A stretch of 64,000 bases of DNA from Macrolepiota albuminosa (GCA_027475525.1 JAMWFC010000052.1:186001-250000), one strand, 5' to 3'. Shown: positions 1-12,278, counted from the first letter of the stretch. Translations and numbers: made by a program. The notes: generated from the sequence alone by a model not told the origin.

Positions 1-198
1 GGGCGGGGGTTGGGCTCGAGAACATGGTCGTTGTGGTCAAGTTTGGTTGGCCAACCTGTGCACCGAGTCAAAAAGGCCAATCAGCTTTTCCCACGCTCCT
101 CTTGGATCCGGAATTGGTTGTCACGGAACTAGTTGTTCTCCTTTATTGTTTTCTTGTTTTATGAATATTCTACAAGGTCGTAGCTACGCCTCACCGAC

Positions 199-2222
199 TC
201 AATTCTCATTACTCGCGTCATAGGCATCTTCGGGGAATAAGCAAGGTCCTTGAAAAACTCCGTCAATCTCATTTGGCAGCATGGAACTCTCAAATTCAAA
301 AGTCTTTGTGCCTGGTGAAGACGAGGGACCCAAATCTCCATGAGAATAGCTAGTAAGGTTCGAGTTCTTTTTCTGATCCTGGTTTCTTGCCGCCAGAAGC
401 ATCCGGAATGGCGATTGCGTCTCTGCAGCGCCTCTTGGTGATGGGGTGCGTAAAGCCAGAGAGGATTGAGATCGTGAACTAGACGATCGGAGCGGTACTA
501 AGGAGCCAGAAACCTGTGATGAACCCAAGCTGTAGTTATTAACCGACGAGGTAGATTTTCTTTTCGACTCGAGCAGAATCCGAAATGGGGACTGAGACTC
601 CCAGACAGGCGATGGCGTTCTCACAGGTCCAGGCAGGGAATTCGCATGCAGAAGAACCTTAAAATCAATATCCGTGGTCGCTGTTCGTGTGTCGTGTGCT
701 TGTTTTTCCTGTTCTTCCTGGATAGTGAATAACGATGGAGAGTTTTGCTGCGAGGCACATCTCGATTCCTGGGCATCGCTGGTTGGGTCTTCATCGAGGT
801 CGACGTCTAATTCGTCCTCAGCGACCGAGAAATACGGAAAACCTTGCTGCATGGCACTCTTATCCGAATTCTGACCGTCGCGCGGTACATATCCGTTCAA
901 GCTTGAGTTCTTGTCTTCGGTTTCAGACAATGACTGGATGATCCTAGAAAACGGTATATCTTGTTCCTCAGAGGCTCCGTCCAATATGCGATCATCCGGT
1001 CGTACAGGTGACAGCCCAAGTATGACGCCGATTGTGTGCCATGGGTCCTGGTGTTCGTACAGATTGTTCTCGGCAAAACGTGGACATCGTCTAGGAGACA
1101 CATTGAAAGTAGATATCCCGTCCCCATGATCGTCCTCAGGAGGTAACGCAACGACGCTTTGAGTCAAAGATTGTTCCCATGCGCCTTGAGGCAAGGGACT
1201 CTGATGATTACTCTCGAGGTCAAGGCCGGAGTCATCCCAATCTTGATCCTCAAAGTCCATAATAGTACCGGTAGCAAAAGTGCCCACGATATCCGAGGAT
1301 GATGTCTGTTCGGATGACGGTGGCAGCGAGGACATACCTAAACCAACTCCCTCTAAATGGTTAGAACGAGGCACTGGCGACATCGATTTAGATAGCTGAA
1401 GGTGATCTAGAAGTTCGTCGTCTTTTGAAGTACGAGGATACGTTATGGCGGTGTCGATACCTTTTGGTGCGGTATACAGTCCATCACACGTATTTTTGGT
1501 ATTCGAACTATGCCTATTGCCTTTTATCCCTGTACCTAGGTTGCTGGTTAATTGTACAGACGGACTAGACGGCGTCAGCTGTGAATGGAATAATTGCACT
1601 TCGTCGTTTGATGGTGATATCGTCTTCTGTGGCAATAGGAATAGAAGCTGCTTCGAAACCCATGAATACAAACAGCATATACGTACCTTTCTCTTACGGT
1701 CGCTCCTCTCATAGCCACTATTATCCTCTTCTACCCTGAGTCGCTTGGACGCGTGACCGGTGCCAGAAAGCCCAGCAAGATCAGGCAAAGTCAGAATCCG
1801 ATTAAGAGCCGCTCTCAAGAACATGGCTGTAGAGATCATCCCGTCATTAAATCCATTCATTTGAGCCAAAGAGATAAACTAGATGATATTATCGCAATAC
1901 GCGTCGGGACCTCAAAAGATTGAAACCAGAAGAACAATCCCCGAACGAGAAACGCACGTTCTTTTGTATCAAGCACATCAAGCACGCGCGACCTTGTGTT
2001 GCTTGAGCTTGAACTCCCTTTCGTCAAGATAGACTCAGGCGTCTTTGGTACCGAAACAAAAGTTGTCGTCGTCCTATCGTCTGAGGATTTTCCGTCCATT
2101 CGTTCTCGCGTACCCAACTCTTTGTGTCGCAGCGACGCATGCGCAAGCTCGATTACTGGGATGCTAGGCTTTTGATTTGACGGAGAGGCAGGGGTTCGAC
2201 GTGTAATACCCTTGGAGAGCAT
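199..2222 (-). CDS. Unrecognised serine/proline-rich protein, 2-3 exons
   Basis: I do not recognise this gene. The main frame runs from around 1878 (first ATG 1860) to a stop at 199, about 550 residues, acidic and Ser/Pro-rich with no membrane segment or known catalytic motif. A short motif, TPSP followed by QSPFR-[I/M]-LL, occurs twice near the C-terminus (about residues 415 and 470). A basic stretch (SDRKRK) near residue 55 could be a nuclear localisation signal. Positions 1627-1686 (60 nt, GTACGT..CAG on the minus strand) are probably an in-frame intron, because the 20 residues they would encode are hydrophobic and out of character. An open frame of about 105 residues starting at ATG 2222 probably supplies a first exon, joined at a TAG acceptor at 1879-1881; I could not fix its donor. 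Function unknown. Confidence 0.6.
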
Positions 2223-2363
2223 GTTGAGGCGCTGTCTCCCGAAAAAACCTCGTTGTATGCGTCCCGTGGAGTCTCTGGTTCGTGCTTTCGCGGCATTTCT
2301 GGTGGGAAGGCTATTGAGTTCCTACGTTGCACTATTCAGTGACCAAGTAGTACCGTTTGCCTC

Positions 2364-2450
2364 CCATGTAGTTTGCCCCTGTCATATCAATGGGTGAGTG
2401 TGAGTAGCTAAGCGATTGTATACATGGTAAGTAAGTCGATCGAAAGATAA
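2364..2450 (+). repeat. Short repeat, uninterrupted copy of the Tc1-like element's target
   Basis: This segment shares CCATGTAGTTTGCCCC, then GTGAGTGTGAGTAGCTAAGC, then GTAAGTCGATCGAAAG with the sequence split around the Tc1-like element at 19362-19405 and 22400-22421. It carries a 13-nt extra stretch after the first block. The two copies lie on either side of the Tnp2-type element. They may be parts of its ends or copies of an older duplicated target; the sequence does not decide between these. Confidence 0.6.
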
Positions 2451-2789
2451 ATAATATGATAAACACTTTGGGGAATTACAACCCTCAGTCCCAGTGAAAA
2501 GTCGATATAGGAAAAACAAGAGCGATAAGGGAAACAAGCGTAATCAAGGGAAATCAAAGGCAAGACACAATTGAGACTTAAATTCATATTGAAGTTCATT
2601 ACGTTCATTAACGTTCATTAACATCGTCCTCCAACTTGTCAACTTGTCCACGTCGTTGTTGCATATGGCATCGTCGACATCGTTCCTATAGCTCTAGAGG
2701 CCTAGGCGCCTAGGCGCCTAGCTGAATTTGAAATTTGATTGATTTCTTCGTCTCATCTAACTCACGTGAGATTGTATACTGGCATTGCC
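2451..2789. other. Non-coding left end of the Tnp2-type element
   Basis: No gene seen. It contains CCCTCAGTCCCAGTGAAAA at about 2481-2499, which recurs at about 45673-45691; its reverse complement begins CACTGGGACTGAGGG, compatible with a CACTA-like terminus. At about 2699-2721 there is a near-perfect run of overlapping CCTAGGCG palindromes. Element boundaries are not resolved. Confidence 0.4.
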
Positions 2790-5700
2790 ATGTCCTCGAG
2801 CCTCTCATCTCAAAATCACAAAGAACGACGCTACTTCTGTGACTGTCACCTGTATTGCAAACATAAAAAGCAGGTATCCAAAACAACGTACTATGCCCAT
2901 CAAAAGCTTCTGAGAGATGCCGCAATCTCGCGGCGTGATAACAGAAAAATCACCACTACTAGTACCGCAGCGGAGCAGCCAGATCTCGCTGAGAGTTACC
3001 AAGAAGACAATGCTGAAGTAGTAAGGGCTACCGAGGATATATCAGATCAAGAGGTGATGTATAGTGTAGGATTTCCACCCGGAAGGCTCACAACTCATTT
3101 GTATAACTAGATGGAAATCGGCTTTGAAGGCACTCGCTCTGTAATTCAATCTGGGTCGCACTCTCCATCTGTTCACTCTCAGAGTCATCGATCTCTATAC
3201 CATCATTCTCAGCCCTCTTCACAATCTTATTCTCGGTCTCCATCACCTTCTCGATCACCTACTCCTGATCCTGGAAGTGATGTCTTCGATAATCTTTGCG
3301 GAAGTCATGGACAAGGAAAAGATATACCTGATAATGATGTCGATGAGGAGTCCGAGTCTGCGTCACTTAGTAATCTGATTGATATCCATCTTACTCAAGA
3401 ATATATCCAACATCTCCAAAATGCGACTCTACAAAATGGTGACCTCACCGAAAGCGACGTTGAATCATTGCTAAATCCCCCTCGACAATCTTTTGAGTTT
3501 GATGAACTTCGTGATCATGATACTCTCCTTTCTATCCGCCTATTCATGTCTTCACACACCATCGAATCTTATACAGCATCAAAGGAAGCTGTAGAAATTG
3601 CGCATCCTGAAGATGAAATACTTTCATATGATCAGGTCAAGAAACTTATTGCAGACATCACAGGTGTCCGACCAATTGTAAAACACATGTGCCCAAATAA
3701 CTGTATGGCATATACTGGCCCTTTGTCGGACTGTGACACATGTCTTCATTGCAATGAGCCACGCTATAACACAAATTATCAACCACAACAGACATTCGAT
3801 ACTATTCCAATCCCTTCTTCAATTCAAGCACTCATGCGTCATTCAGAAATGGCTGCTGAAATGGGCTATTTCCATCAGCGAATTCATCATCTTTTGAATC
3901 AGCTCGAGCTTGGCAGTGACATTGATCTCTTCAATGATATTGTTTGTGGATCTGATATCCTTGAAGCTGCAGCAAATGGAGAAATCACAGAACATGATAC
4001 TGTGTTAATGCTTTCATTTGATGGTTGCCAAATCTATCGTAATAAGGCTTCAGACTGCTGGGTCTATATCTGGATGTTTGTAAACCTGGCTCCTAGCTTG
4101 CGGTACAAGAAAAAATTTGTTTACCCAGGTGGAATTCTTCCTGGTCCTAATAAGATTAAAGATGCACAGTCATATCTTTATGTTGGGCTTCATCCAATCG
4201 CTGCCATTAATCATCATGGAGGTCTACCTATTTGGAATGCTAGTACAAACTCTTTCTACCAATCAAAGCTTTACATTATCCTTGCAACTGCTGATGGTCC
4301 TGGGATGGTATATCTGAATGGACTTGTTGGTCATTCAGGCAAAATGGGATGTCGCTTATGGTGTGGACTCATTGGGCGGAAAAAACCTGGTTCTTCCTAC
4401 TACTTTCCACTTCTATCAAAGCCTGACAATTACAATGTTGCTGGGTGTAATCATGATGATATTCCTGCTCACATCGTCCATGGCATTGATGTCAATCGAT
4501 ACAACACTAGTCTTGCTCTTGTTGTTTCATCTCGCACCAAGCAAGAGTATGAACTCAACCGTCGTGAGACTGGCATCTGTAAGCCCAGTATATTCTCTGG
4601 TCTACCAATAGGAACATATCTTGAAATTCCTCGAATGTTTCCTGGTGATATAATGCATCTTATTCTTAATCTTGCTGATCTACTCATTCCATTATGGTGT
4701 GGCAAATTTGAATGTGCTGCAACAGACTCACGTAATACTTGGCACTGGGCTGTTCTGAAGGGTGAGAGATGGCAGGCTCATGGCCGTGATGTGGCACGCT
4801 GTATACCTTATCTTCCTGGCTCATTTGATCGGCCACCACGGAACCCTGCTGAAAAAATCAACAGTGGATACAAAGCATGGGAGTTTTTACTTTATCTTTT
4901 TGGACTTGGCCCTGGCCTTTTTTACTCTGTCCTTCCCATGGATATATGGTGTTCCTATTGTAAGCTGGTATCAGGCATCCGCATCATTTACCAGAAGACA
5001 ATTACTCGAGATCAGATTCAAGTTGCTCATTTACATCTTATTCAATTCATTGCTGAATTTGAAACTATATATGTCCAACGACGTGAAGATCGCATACATA
5101 TGGCACAACAATCGATACATGGATTATCACATCTGGCAAGTGGGGCAATACAAATTGGACCAGGCATTACATACTCTCAGTGGACAATGGAGAGAACTAT
5201 TGGTAATCTCACAGAAGAGCTCAGACAACACTCAGATCCTTACAAGCACCTCTCATGGCATGCAGTTCAACGAGCTGAAATAAATTGCCTCAAGGCAATG
5301 GTTCCCACTCTTGATAGAGATCAAAAAAAAGAAGGAACAATTCCATGTGGAGGGAAGGATCTTGGAGGAAATTATGTGCTCCTTCGTGCAGCAGATTCAT
5401 GTGCCCGTGTTATCACTGATACTGAGAATAAAGCTTTACAGCTATATCTGGAGAATGATGGTCAAGAAAATATTCCACAAGCTTTCAAACTGATACAATG
5501 GGCTCAATTATGTCTTCCAAATGGCCAAGTTGCACGCTCATTGTGGAAAGAACCTCAAAAACCTTTATCAAAATTACGCATAGCAAGAAATGTAAAGGTA
5601 AATTTATTCTAAAGAATGTCAAGTATACTTGTTAATACATGTATTAGCTAATCTATGCTGAAAATCTAGAATTTGAGAAGTTCAGTTTTACTTCCAACTA

Positions 5701-6048
5701 GAGATCCATCAGGATATACGTACATTTGCAATGATTGACCTTTACAGTCGCCCAAATGCAGATCTGCTTCAAGCATTATCATACACTCTGTGGACTTGCA
5801 AGAAGGCCAACAAAGAACGTATTGTTGTTGTAGATGCAAAGTCAATACAATCGGTTGTATGCATGGCACCACATTCTGTGGAGATGCTTGGTAGTGAATG
5901 GAAAGATTGGATATTTTTAGTTGAAAAACCAGGACTTGATATTGCAGAGTTGAGTGGTGTAGTTGAGGCTGGCATGCAAGAGGATGAGCAGGAGCTTGAA
6001 AAACATACTATTTATTACACATACAATGCTGTTGTCAGGTTCCGCTGA
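2790..6048 (+). CDS. Tnp2-family (CACTA-like) transposase, interrupted by Gypsy-1
   Basis: Predicted to cut and move the surrounding DNA element. The start is ATG 2790. The N-terminus has a Cys/His cluster (CDCHLYCKHKK) of the kind found at the start of these proteins. A stop-containing gap at 3054-3110 is a good 57-nt phase-0 intron (GTGATG..CTAG), so TAG 3108 is not a real stop. The 3111-5597 exon has the family core: a CPNNCMAY..C..C..C zinc-binding segment, LSFDGCQIYRNKASDCW, and a GHSGKMGCRLWCG motif. A second intron starts at 5598 (GTAAAT) and ends near 5669. The C-terminal part (IDLYSRPN..DAKSIQSVV..VEKPGLDIAEL) is typical of the family, but the frame across this junction does not fit cleanly and contains a TGA near 5674, so there is some decay. 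Gypsy-1 enters at 6033; coding beyond it is uncertain and the last codons to 6048 lie in the LTR. Confidence 0.8.
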
Positions 6049-6753
6049 GTCGGGGGCTTTCCAGTAAAGCAACGCCCTTACAATGCGGACTTGACCTACG
6101 AATACTCGGGTGTCTGGAACTCTGGGGCTAGGACTCCGGGGTTCAAGACAAGGACAGGGGTAATCCCGGGATAGGGGACTAGAGTCCGGGGGTTTTGGGT
6201 TGGAGGTAACTGAGGTTAAAGGGGGTCGAGTCGTGAACCGGAGGTTCTAAGATGAGACCAAGTTAGTAAATCAAGAGTCGCGAAGTGCGTACCAAAACTT
6301 AGAGCACGTGAATACTTAGGCGTGCCAGTTGAAGCGTACCAATCAAGGCGTACCAGTCAAGCAAAGGGCACGCAATAACCAAAGTAACAGTGTATGTAAT
6401 ATCAAGACTACCAAATACAACAGGGAGCTACACTATAAGTACTACGGGACCGGGTCTCGGGATTCCGGGGTGTCTGGGATGGGTTCCGGGAGTCATTGAG
6501 TAGTGGGCAGGGACTGTATACCGGGATCGCGCGTGTGGGGCACGCGATCAATTGACGCGGGGGGAGTCGTGATGCGTGATGCGTGATGGCCGGGAACAAG
6601 TCACGTGATCCGATCGTTGATCGGGGCTGGTGGCGGCTGATGGCGGTGTCGGCGGTCGTGATGGCGGGGCGTGTCCTGTGGGGTCGGAGGGAGGGTCCCG
6701 GATGGTGTTCCGGGGGTGTCCCGGGGTGGGCCCGGAGGGGAGGGGTCGTGACA
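6033..6753 (-). repeat. Gypsy-1 LTR, left copy (3' LTR in element orientation)
   Basis: 721 bp, TGTCAGGTTC to GTCGTGACA on the plus strand. After removing the 77-bp duplication from the right LTR and one short indel in each copy (13 nt extra here, 22 nt extra there) both reduce to about 708 aligned bases. By eye I counted roughly two dozen substitutions, almost all transitions, so the insertion is not brand new. Confidence 0.93.
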
Positions 6754-6892
6754 TCACCCCCCCCTCAGCGCCGAGACCCTCCGAGGCGCGCGTAGCCGGT
6801 GGTTCAGACCGGGGGGGAGGGGTCGTGACATCACCCCCCCCTCAGCGCCGAGACCCTCCGAGGCGCGCGTAGCCGGTGGTTCAGACCGGGGG
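6737..6892. repeat. 77-bp head-to-tail duplication, Gypsy-1 LTR edge
   Basis: Period exactly 77 (79 matching positions). It spans the end of the left LTR and the adjoining polypurine tract, so a false second LTR end appears at about 6830. Probably an assembly overlap. Confidence 0.95.
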
Positions 6893-6959
6893 TCAACCGT
6901 GGAATCCGGCACCTGACCTGCCACGTATCGAAAAAAAAATTTTACCGTCAAGTTCAGCC

Positions 6960-8683
6960 ATGTCGCATACACCAACGCATTCCCTGACGCCCCCGCAAAT
7001 GAACGAGGTCGCGCCCCTCATGGCGTGGGAAGCCCGGAACACGCGTTACCGGGCTCATCTTGACCGGGAGCGCGTGGCAGCGCTTGCCGAGCAACGTGAG
7101 TACTCCCGCGCCGCCCCTTTACCCCACTGACCTTTCCTTTTCAGAACAACGCAACATTCCGGCCCCGGAGGCGGGTCCCAGCCGACTCCCGGAGTCTATT
7201 CCCGAGGCTGGCCCCAGTGCCCCCCCGGAGCCCTATCCGAGTCGCCCCGTGCCAACTTTCGCGCAGATGACCGTACGCTCTCCTCGTCCGCAGCCCCCTT
7301 CCCGTCCTAGATTGCCCGCCCCCCGCTTTCGTCGTTCTGGGATGGGGATAGGGACCGTGTCGGAGGTCCTGGAGAGTCAACGCGTTGCGTGGGCAGACGC
7401 AACGCAGGATCTGTTTGTGGAGGCCCTGGAGAGGCTCCGGGGTCTGCCTACCCACGCCTGGTGCGTGAACAACGGACCAGTGAGTCGTTTTCCTACCTCT
7501 GATCCCTCTTGCTGACTCCAGTGTAGTGCTTGCACTGCGCTCGTCAAGGCGTGCTTTGCGCGTTCAAAGTTCCGGGCCCCTCGTCCCGCCGGGACACGGC
7601 CGTGTGTGAGGCTTGCCGCCTCAACCACGAACATTGTTCCGTGTCGGCGCTGTGGAGGGCGCGTTGTGTCGCCCGGGAACAGGGATGGCCGTTGGGGGAG
7701 GTTACCTGGAGGATGGGGGTAGAGGAGCGGGACTGGGTAGCGGAGCCGGTGGGGAAGGTGGTGGAGCCGGTAGGGGGGGTGCCCGTGGAGGCGCCCAGCG
7801 GGGGGTCGGGGGGTCGTCCAGGTGGGGGGCCGGGGTCGGCCCGTGGTGCTGATCACGTGCTGGGCTCCTCGGTCCGGCACCCAGGGGCAGGGGGGGCGCC
7901 TGGACAAGGAGAAGCGGCGGGCGTCGCCCAGTCCCTCCCCGGGCCCCTCCAAGAGGGCGTGCCTGCCCGTGCAGACCCCGTCCCCGGCCTCCCCAGCGCG
8001 CGTTTCCCCGGCGGTATTCTCCCCGCTGTCCGGGCAGCCCTTGAGCGCCGAGGTGAGGGAACTGCAGGCGCGTTTGGAGCAGGCGGACCGGGAGAGGGAG
8101 GAACGTGAAGAGGGGGCGAGGGAGGAGGCGGCTCTCCAGCGGGGGTTGGAGGAGGATTGCGAGGCGGCCCTCCGGGAGTTGGGGGAGGCGAGGGTGGCAC
8201 TGGGGGAGGCCGAGGCCCAGCTGGACGCCATGGGGGCCAGGCTGGAGCAGGGAGTTGGGCACCCAGGGCAAGAACCCCCAGGGTTGGTCAAGGTTCTGCG
8301 CCGGGATGTGGTAATCGGGCGTATGGCCTCTCTCAGTGAGTGCTCCTTTTCTCGTGGTCGGGTCGGTACTGACATCCCTAGGCTGGGCTCGGGAGCATCG
8401 TCAGCTCCTGGACGGAGTGGCCGCGGTACTCGCCTCCCTGCAAGAGGGGCTCCAGTCAGAAGCGGGGAATCCCGGGGTGGAGCGGGGTCTGGACCTGTTG
8501 GGGAGGCTGGTGGCCACGCACCGTCAGAGGAACGTCCCGGCCCCGGAATTGTGGTTCGAGCGAGTTCTGGACGAGGAGGAGCCGCTCCCGTCCTGGGACC
8601 AACTGGCCGAGGAGGTGTGGCGGGGACATGATCCGGAGGGGGTGGGGGAAGAGTTCCGGGGCTGGCCGGGAGGGTGGGGGTGA
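6960..8683 (+). CDS. Antisense accessory gene in Gypsy-1: Cys-rich finger plus coiled coil, 5 exons
   Basis: This is not one of the standard retrotransposon proteins. It lies between the integrase gene and the LTR, on the opposite strand. Exons I can place: 6960-7095 (starts MSHTPTHSLTPP), 7145-7479, 7527 onward, 7891-8335 and 8382-8683. Introns 7096-7144, 7480-7526 and 8336-8381 have GTGAG donors and AG acceptors and keep the frame. The third intron (donor between about 7749 and 7857, acceptor at 7890) is not fixed. Exon 2 is Pro/Ser-rich. Exon 3 opens with a C-x2-C-x6-C..C-x2-C-x6-C pattern (CLHCARQGVLC, then CEACRLNHEHC), a probable zinc-binding domain. Exon 4 has a strongly charged coiled coil (EVRELQARLEQADRERE onward, roughly 100 residues). 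It ends EFRGWPGGWG. Codon use is very GC-rich like the rest of the element. Nucleic-acid or protein binding is a guess; function unknown. Confidence 0.75.
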
Positions 8684-8973
8684 TTCGGGGCCCCAGCTTT
8701 AGGGGCCCCCTCTTCTTGCTGTCGCCTAATTCGCGGTCTGTAGCTGTAGTATAGTGTATTTCTAAAAAATGTATATACTCGGTTGTCCCGAATCAGTGAG
8801 AAGTGTGAGTAAGGGGGTGAAAAAACTGAATGAAACTGGAAGAACGTCTTTCCCAGACGCCGGGACACTACTACGAAAAGGTACTAAAAAGAGAGTAAGA
8901 TCTAGAAAGGGAAAGTAGAAAGTATACATGGGAGTTGAATCCCTACTGAGCCCAGAGGCGGAGGTTACGCCCA
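8684..8973. other. Non-coding spacer between the convergent antisense gene and pol
   Basis: About 290 bp, clearly more AT-rich than the flanking coding regions. It holds the 3' ends of two convergent genes and is likely to contain their poly(A) signals. No gene seen. Confidence 0.5.
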
Positions 8974-10411
8974 CTACTGCCGTCTGTGAGTCCCGCACCC
9001 GGGAGGGTCGTTTCCCGGGTGCCGTTGTTGAAAGTCCCGGAGTTTGTCGAGGGCACCTTCGAGGTTTCGACGTGGTTCCCAGGTGTCGTCTTCCGGGCCG
9101 TATCCCTTCCACCGTACGAGGAAGTGGGGTCGTCCACGAATATCCCAGGAGTCAAGGATGTCTTCAACCTCGTAGTGGTACTCGTCCTCAACCTTGACCG
9201 GGAGAGGGGGCTCGGGGCGTCGTTTGGGGAAAGGATCTGGGGGGTGTCGTTCCAGGAGGCGGACGTGGAATACCGGGTGCAGACCTTTTAGTCCCGGGGG
9301 GAGCTCGATCTTGTAGGCATGGGATGAGACCTTCTTCAATATTTTGAACGGGCCGAGATGCTTGTGATCGAGTTTTGGGGAGGGCCGGCGGGTGCGGAGG
9401 TGTTGTCGATCTAACCATACCTTTGTCCTGGGGGTCCAGTCGGGGGTGTCTTCCCGCTTCCGATCGGCGTGTTTCACGTAGGCCTGGTTCACGGTGTTGA
9501 TCTCTTCTCGGAGAAACTCGTGAAGGGATTGGAGATCCCGGGCGACCTCGTGGGCGGCGTGCGACGGGATGTCCTGGAGCGAGAGTGTCAGTCGAGGGTG
9601 GTATCCCTTGTTGGCAAAGAAAGGGGATACCCCGGTGGCAGAGTGCGGCGTGTTGTTGTAGGTGAACTTGGCCAGGGGGAGCTCGGCGCGCCAGTCGTCC
9701 TGCAAGTAGTTGACGTACAGTCGGAGGTACTGCTTGAGAGACTGGTTGACCCTTTCGGTTTGGCCGTCAGTTTCAGGGTGGTAGGCGGTAGAGAGGTTAG
9801 TCTTTACTTCAAGTGCCTTACACAGGGAGGTCCAAAACTTGGACACGAAGAGAGGGCCACGGTCGGAGACGATGTCGTCTGAGAGTCCATGTTTGGCGAA
9901 GATGTGCTTGAGGAACAGCCGGGCGAAGTCCGGGGCGGTGTCTGTGGTGTGGCAGGGTAGGAAGATGCCCTGTTTGGTTAGCCTACACACAACGACGAGA
10001 ATAGCATCGAACCCTTCAGATTCCGGGAGTTCGACGATGTGGTCCAGGGATATGGAGGACCAGGGGCGTCGACCGACTGGCAGGGGTTTGGAGTCCGTAT
10101 GGTCGGTGTCGGGGGACCTTGGCCTGGAGGCAGGATTCACATGATCGAATGTAGCGGGTCACGTCCTTCTTCAACCCTGGCCAAAAGTAAGTCCGGGAGA
10201 TCAGCTGGAGAGTCTTACGTATCCCAGGGTGTCCCCGGAGCTTATGATCGTGGTGTTGACGGAGGACATCGTAGCGGAGTCGGGCGTGATCCGGGACGTA
10301 GATGCGGCCGTCCCGGAGGAGGAGTTTTTCGTCAGGGGACAAGGAGAAGGCGGGGTCCCGGTCGGTTCCGTCGGAAGAGTTTTGGGGGTCATGATCGGTG
10401 AAGTACTTGTC
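8974..10411 (-). pseudogene. Gypsy-1 integrase and chromodomain
   Basis: Reading leftward from about 10411: an integrase zinc-binding segment ([19 protein letters not shown]), the catalytic core ([10 protein letters not shown], then VSDRGPLF, then [15 protein letters not shown], giving the D, D, E residues) and a C-terminal chromodomain ([26 protein letters not shown]). The protein ends HRRQ at a stop at 8974. A frameshift lies between about 10140 and 10016, just before the catalytic core. The chromodomain probably steers insertion towards marked chromatin, as known for chromoviruses. Confidence 0.9.
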
Positions 10412-11598
10412 TCAGGGAGCGCGGCGGATCTGGTTCAGGGTTCCTTCGTCGTTTAAGATCAGTACAGCATTCAGATGTTTGGGAGGGATTACCACGCAAT
10501 GATTGAACGCATTGCGTTCCGCCTCGAACGACTTCTTGGGGTAGATGTCCGGACGACGGGTGAGGGCATCGGGTTTAGCTCCGAGTCGTCCCGGGCGGTA
10601 CTGGATCGTGAAGTCGTATTCCGAGAGGACCTCAGACCATCGGGCTTGCCGTCGACTAAGCTGCTTGGTCGTGGTGAAGTACTGCAGGTTGTTGTGATCC
10701 GAGTAGACCTGAATCCGGTGCCGGGCTCCCTCGAGGTAGGCTCGCCATTGCTTGAAGGCTTCGACGATGGCGAGGAGCTCCTTGTCGTAGATGTCGTAGT
10801 TGAGCTCGGCGTCGATCATGGACCGGGTGTAGAAGGCAACTGGCCGGGGCTCCCCTCCGTCAGGTTCCATCTGCGAGAGAATCCTGGCGATGGCGTAGTC
10901 GGAAGCGTCGCATTCCAGGATAATCGGGAGGGTCGGGTCGTAGTGCTGGAGTACGGGGGCGGTCGTGAAAGCCTCCTTGAGCAGGTTAAAGACACTCTGG
11001 CACTTACTGTCCCAGTTCCAGGCAACGTCCTTGCACGTGAGCCGGTTGAGGGGTTTCGTGATACCGGAGTAGTTATCTATGAACCTCCGGTAGAAGTTAG
11101 CGAAACCCAAGAAAGATTGTACTTCCTTGACGTTCCGGGGCTGCGGCCAGTTGACGATGGCCTCGACCTTGTGGGGGTCCATGCGAACGCCGTTCGGGGA
11201 TACTATGACGCCAAGATACTCAACCTCTTCCGTATGGAATGAACACTTCTCGGGCTTGGCGTGGAGGTTGTGCTCCCGGAGGCGCTCGAGGACTTGCTGG
11301 ACATGCTTCTGGTGATCCTCCGGTGAGTCGGAATAAATGAGGATGTCGTCCAGGTAGACGATCACGAAAACGTCGCTCATGTCGTGGAAGATGTCGTTCA
11401 TGAAGTATTGGAATGTGGCGGGGGAGTTAGTCATTCCGAAAGGCATTACAAGGTACTCAAACAGACCATACCGCGTGCGGAACACGGTTTTCCACTCGTG
11501 TCCCGGGGCGATGCGGACGTTGTTGTAACCGGAGCGGAGGTCGATCTTCGTATAAACCTTGGCACTGCGGAGTCGATCGACCAGATCGCCAATGAGCG

Positions 11599-11753
11599 GG
11601 AGCGGGTAGCGGTTCTTCTTGGTGATCTTATTGAGTCCCCGGTAGTCGACACAGAGTCAGAGCGAGCCGTCCTTCGGAGCGGGTAGCGGTTCTTCTTGGT
11701 GATCTTATTGAGTCCCCGGTAGTCGACACAGAGTCAGAGCGAGCCGTCCTTCT
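11599..11753. repeat. 77-bp duplication in Gypsy-1 RT
   Basis: Period 77. It repeats the [23 protein letters not shown] segment and shifts the RT frame; one copy gives a continuous RT. Confidence 0.95.
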
Positions 11754-11881
11754 TCTTGGCGAATAGAACCGGGGCTCCAGCGGCGGAGGCGGAGGGTCGG
11801 ATGAATCCCTTACCGAGCATTTCGTCGAGGTAGTCCTTGAGAGCCCGGAGTTCGACCTCTGACATGTTGTAGACCTTGCCG

Positions 11882-12035
11882 AAAGGGGGGGTGGCTCCTT
11901 CCTTGAGGTCGATGGTGTGATCATAGGGGCAGTGAGGGGGGATCTCCTTGGCGTCTCCAAAGGGGGGGTGGCTCCTTCCTTGAGGTCGATGGTGTGATCA
12001 TAGGGGCAGTGAGGGGGGATCTCCTTGGCGTCTCC
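11882..12035. repeat. 77-bp duplication in Gypsy-1 RT N-terminus
   Basis: Exactly two adjoining 77-nt copies (154 bp). It repeats the [18 protein letters not shown] segment and shifts the frame. Confidence 0.95.
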
Positions 12036-12278
12036 TTTGGAGAATACGTCAGCGAACTCGTGATACTCCGGGGGAACTACTTCTCGGAGGATTTGCTCCT
12101 CGGTTTTCTGTTCCGGGGGAATAGCGTCCCCTCGTAAGTGTTCTTCTGGGAGAGAAGGCGAGGTGTGCAGCTGAAATGTGGGAGTTCCATCTCTCATGAG
12201 GCGGGCGAAGGGGGCGGCCCCAATGATCCTAATGTCGAGGGCACTTGGGTCGATTGGGGTCGCGGAAGCATCGGCCGG

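Larger units (their letters stand above)
10412..12197 (-). pseudogene. Gypsy-1 reverse transcriptase and RNase H
   Basis: Starts about 12197 ([18 protein letters not shown]), passes through the RT palm with the catalytic YLDDILIY near 11350 and the [12 protein letters not shown] block, then RNase H ([34 protein letters not shown]). Two 77-bp duplications (11599-11753 and 11882-12035) shift the frame in the RT N-terminal part; with one copy of each removed, the fingers and palm are continuous. A TGA remains in GSL-stop-LCVDY, where the family has Arg, consistent with CGA to TGA. The frame stops at 10412 just before the integrase. Confidence 0.93.

Noticed and set aside
3108..3110. TAG as a premature stop in the Tnp2 transposase
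   Set aside because: It is the last three bases of a well-formed 57-nt phase-0 intron (3054-3110).
7702..8375. Long minus-strand open frames opposite the antisense gene of Gypsy-1
   Set aside because: They are mirror images of a very GC-rich, low-complexity gene; they lack domains and end without splice support.
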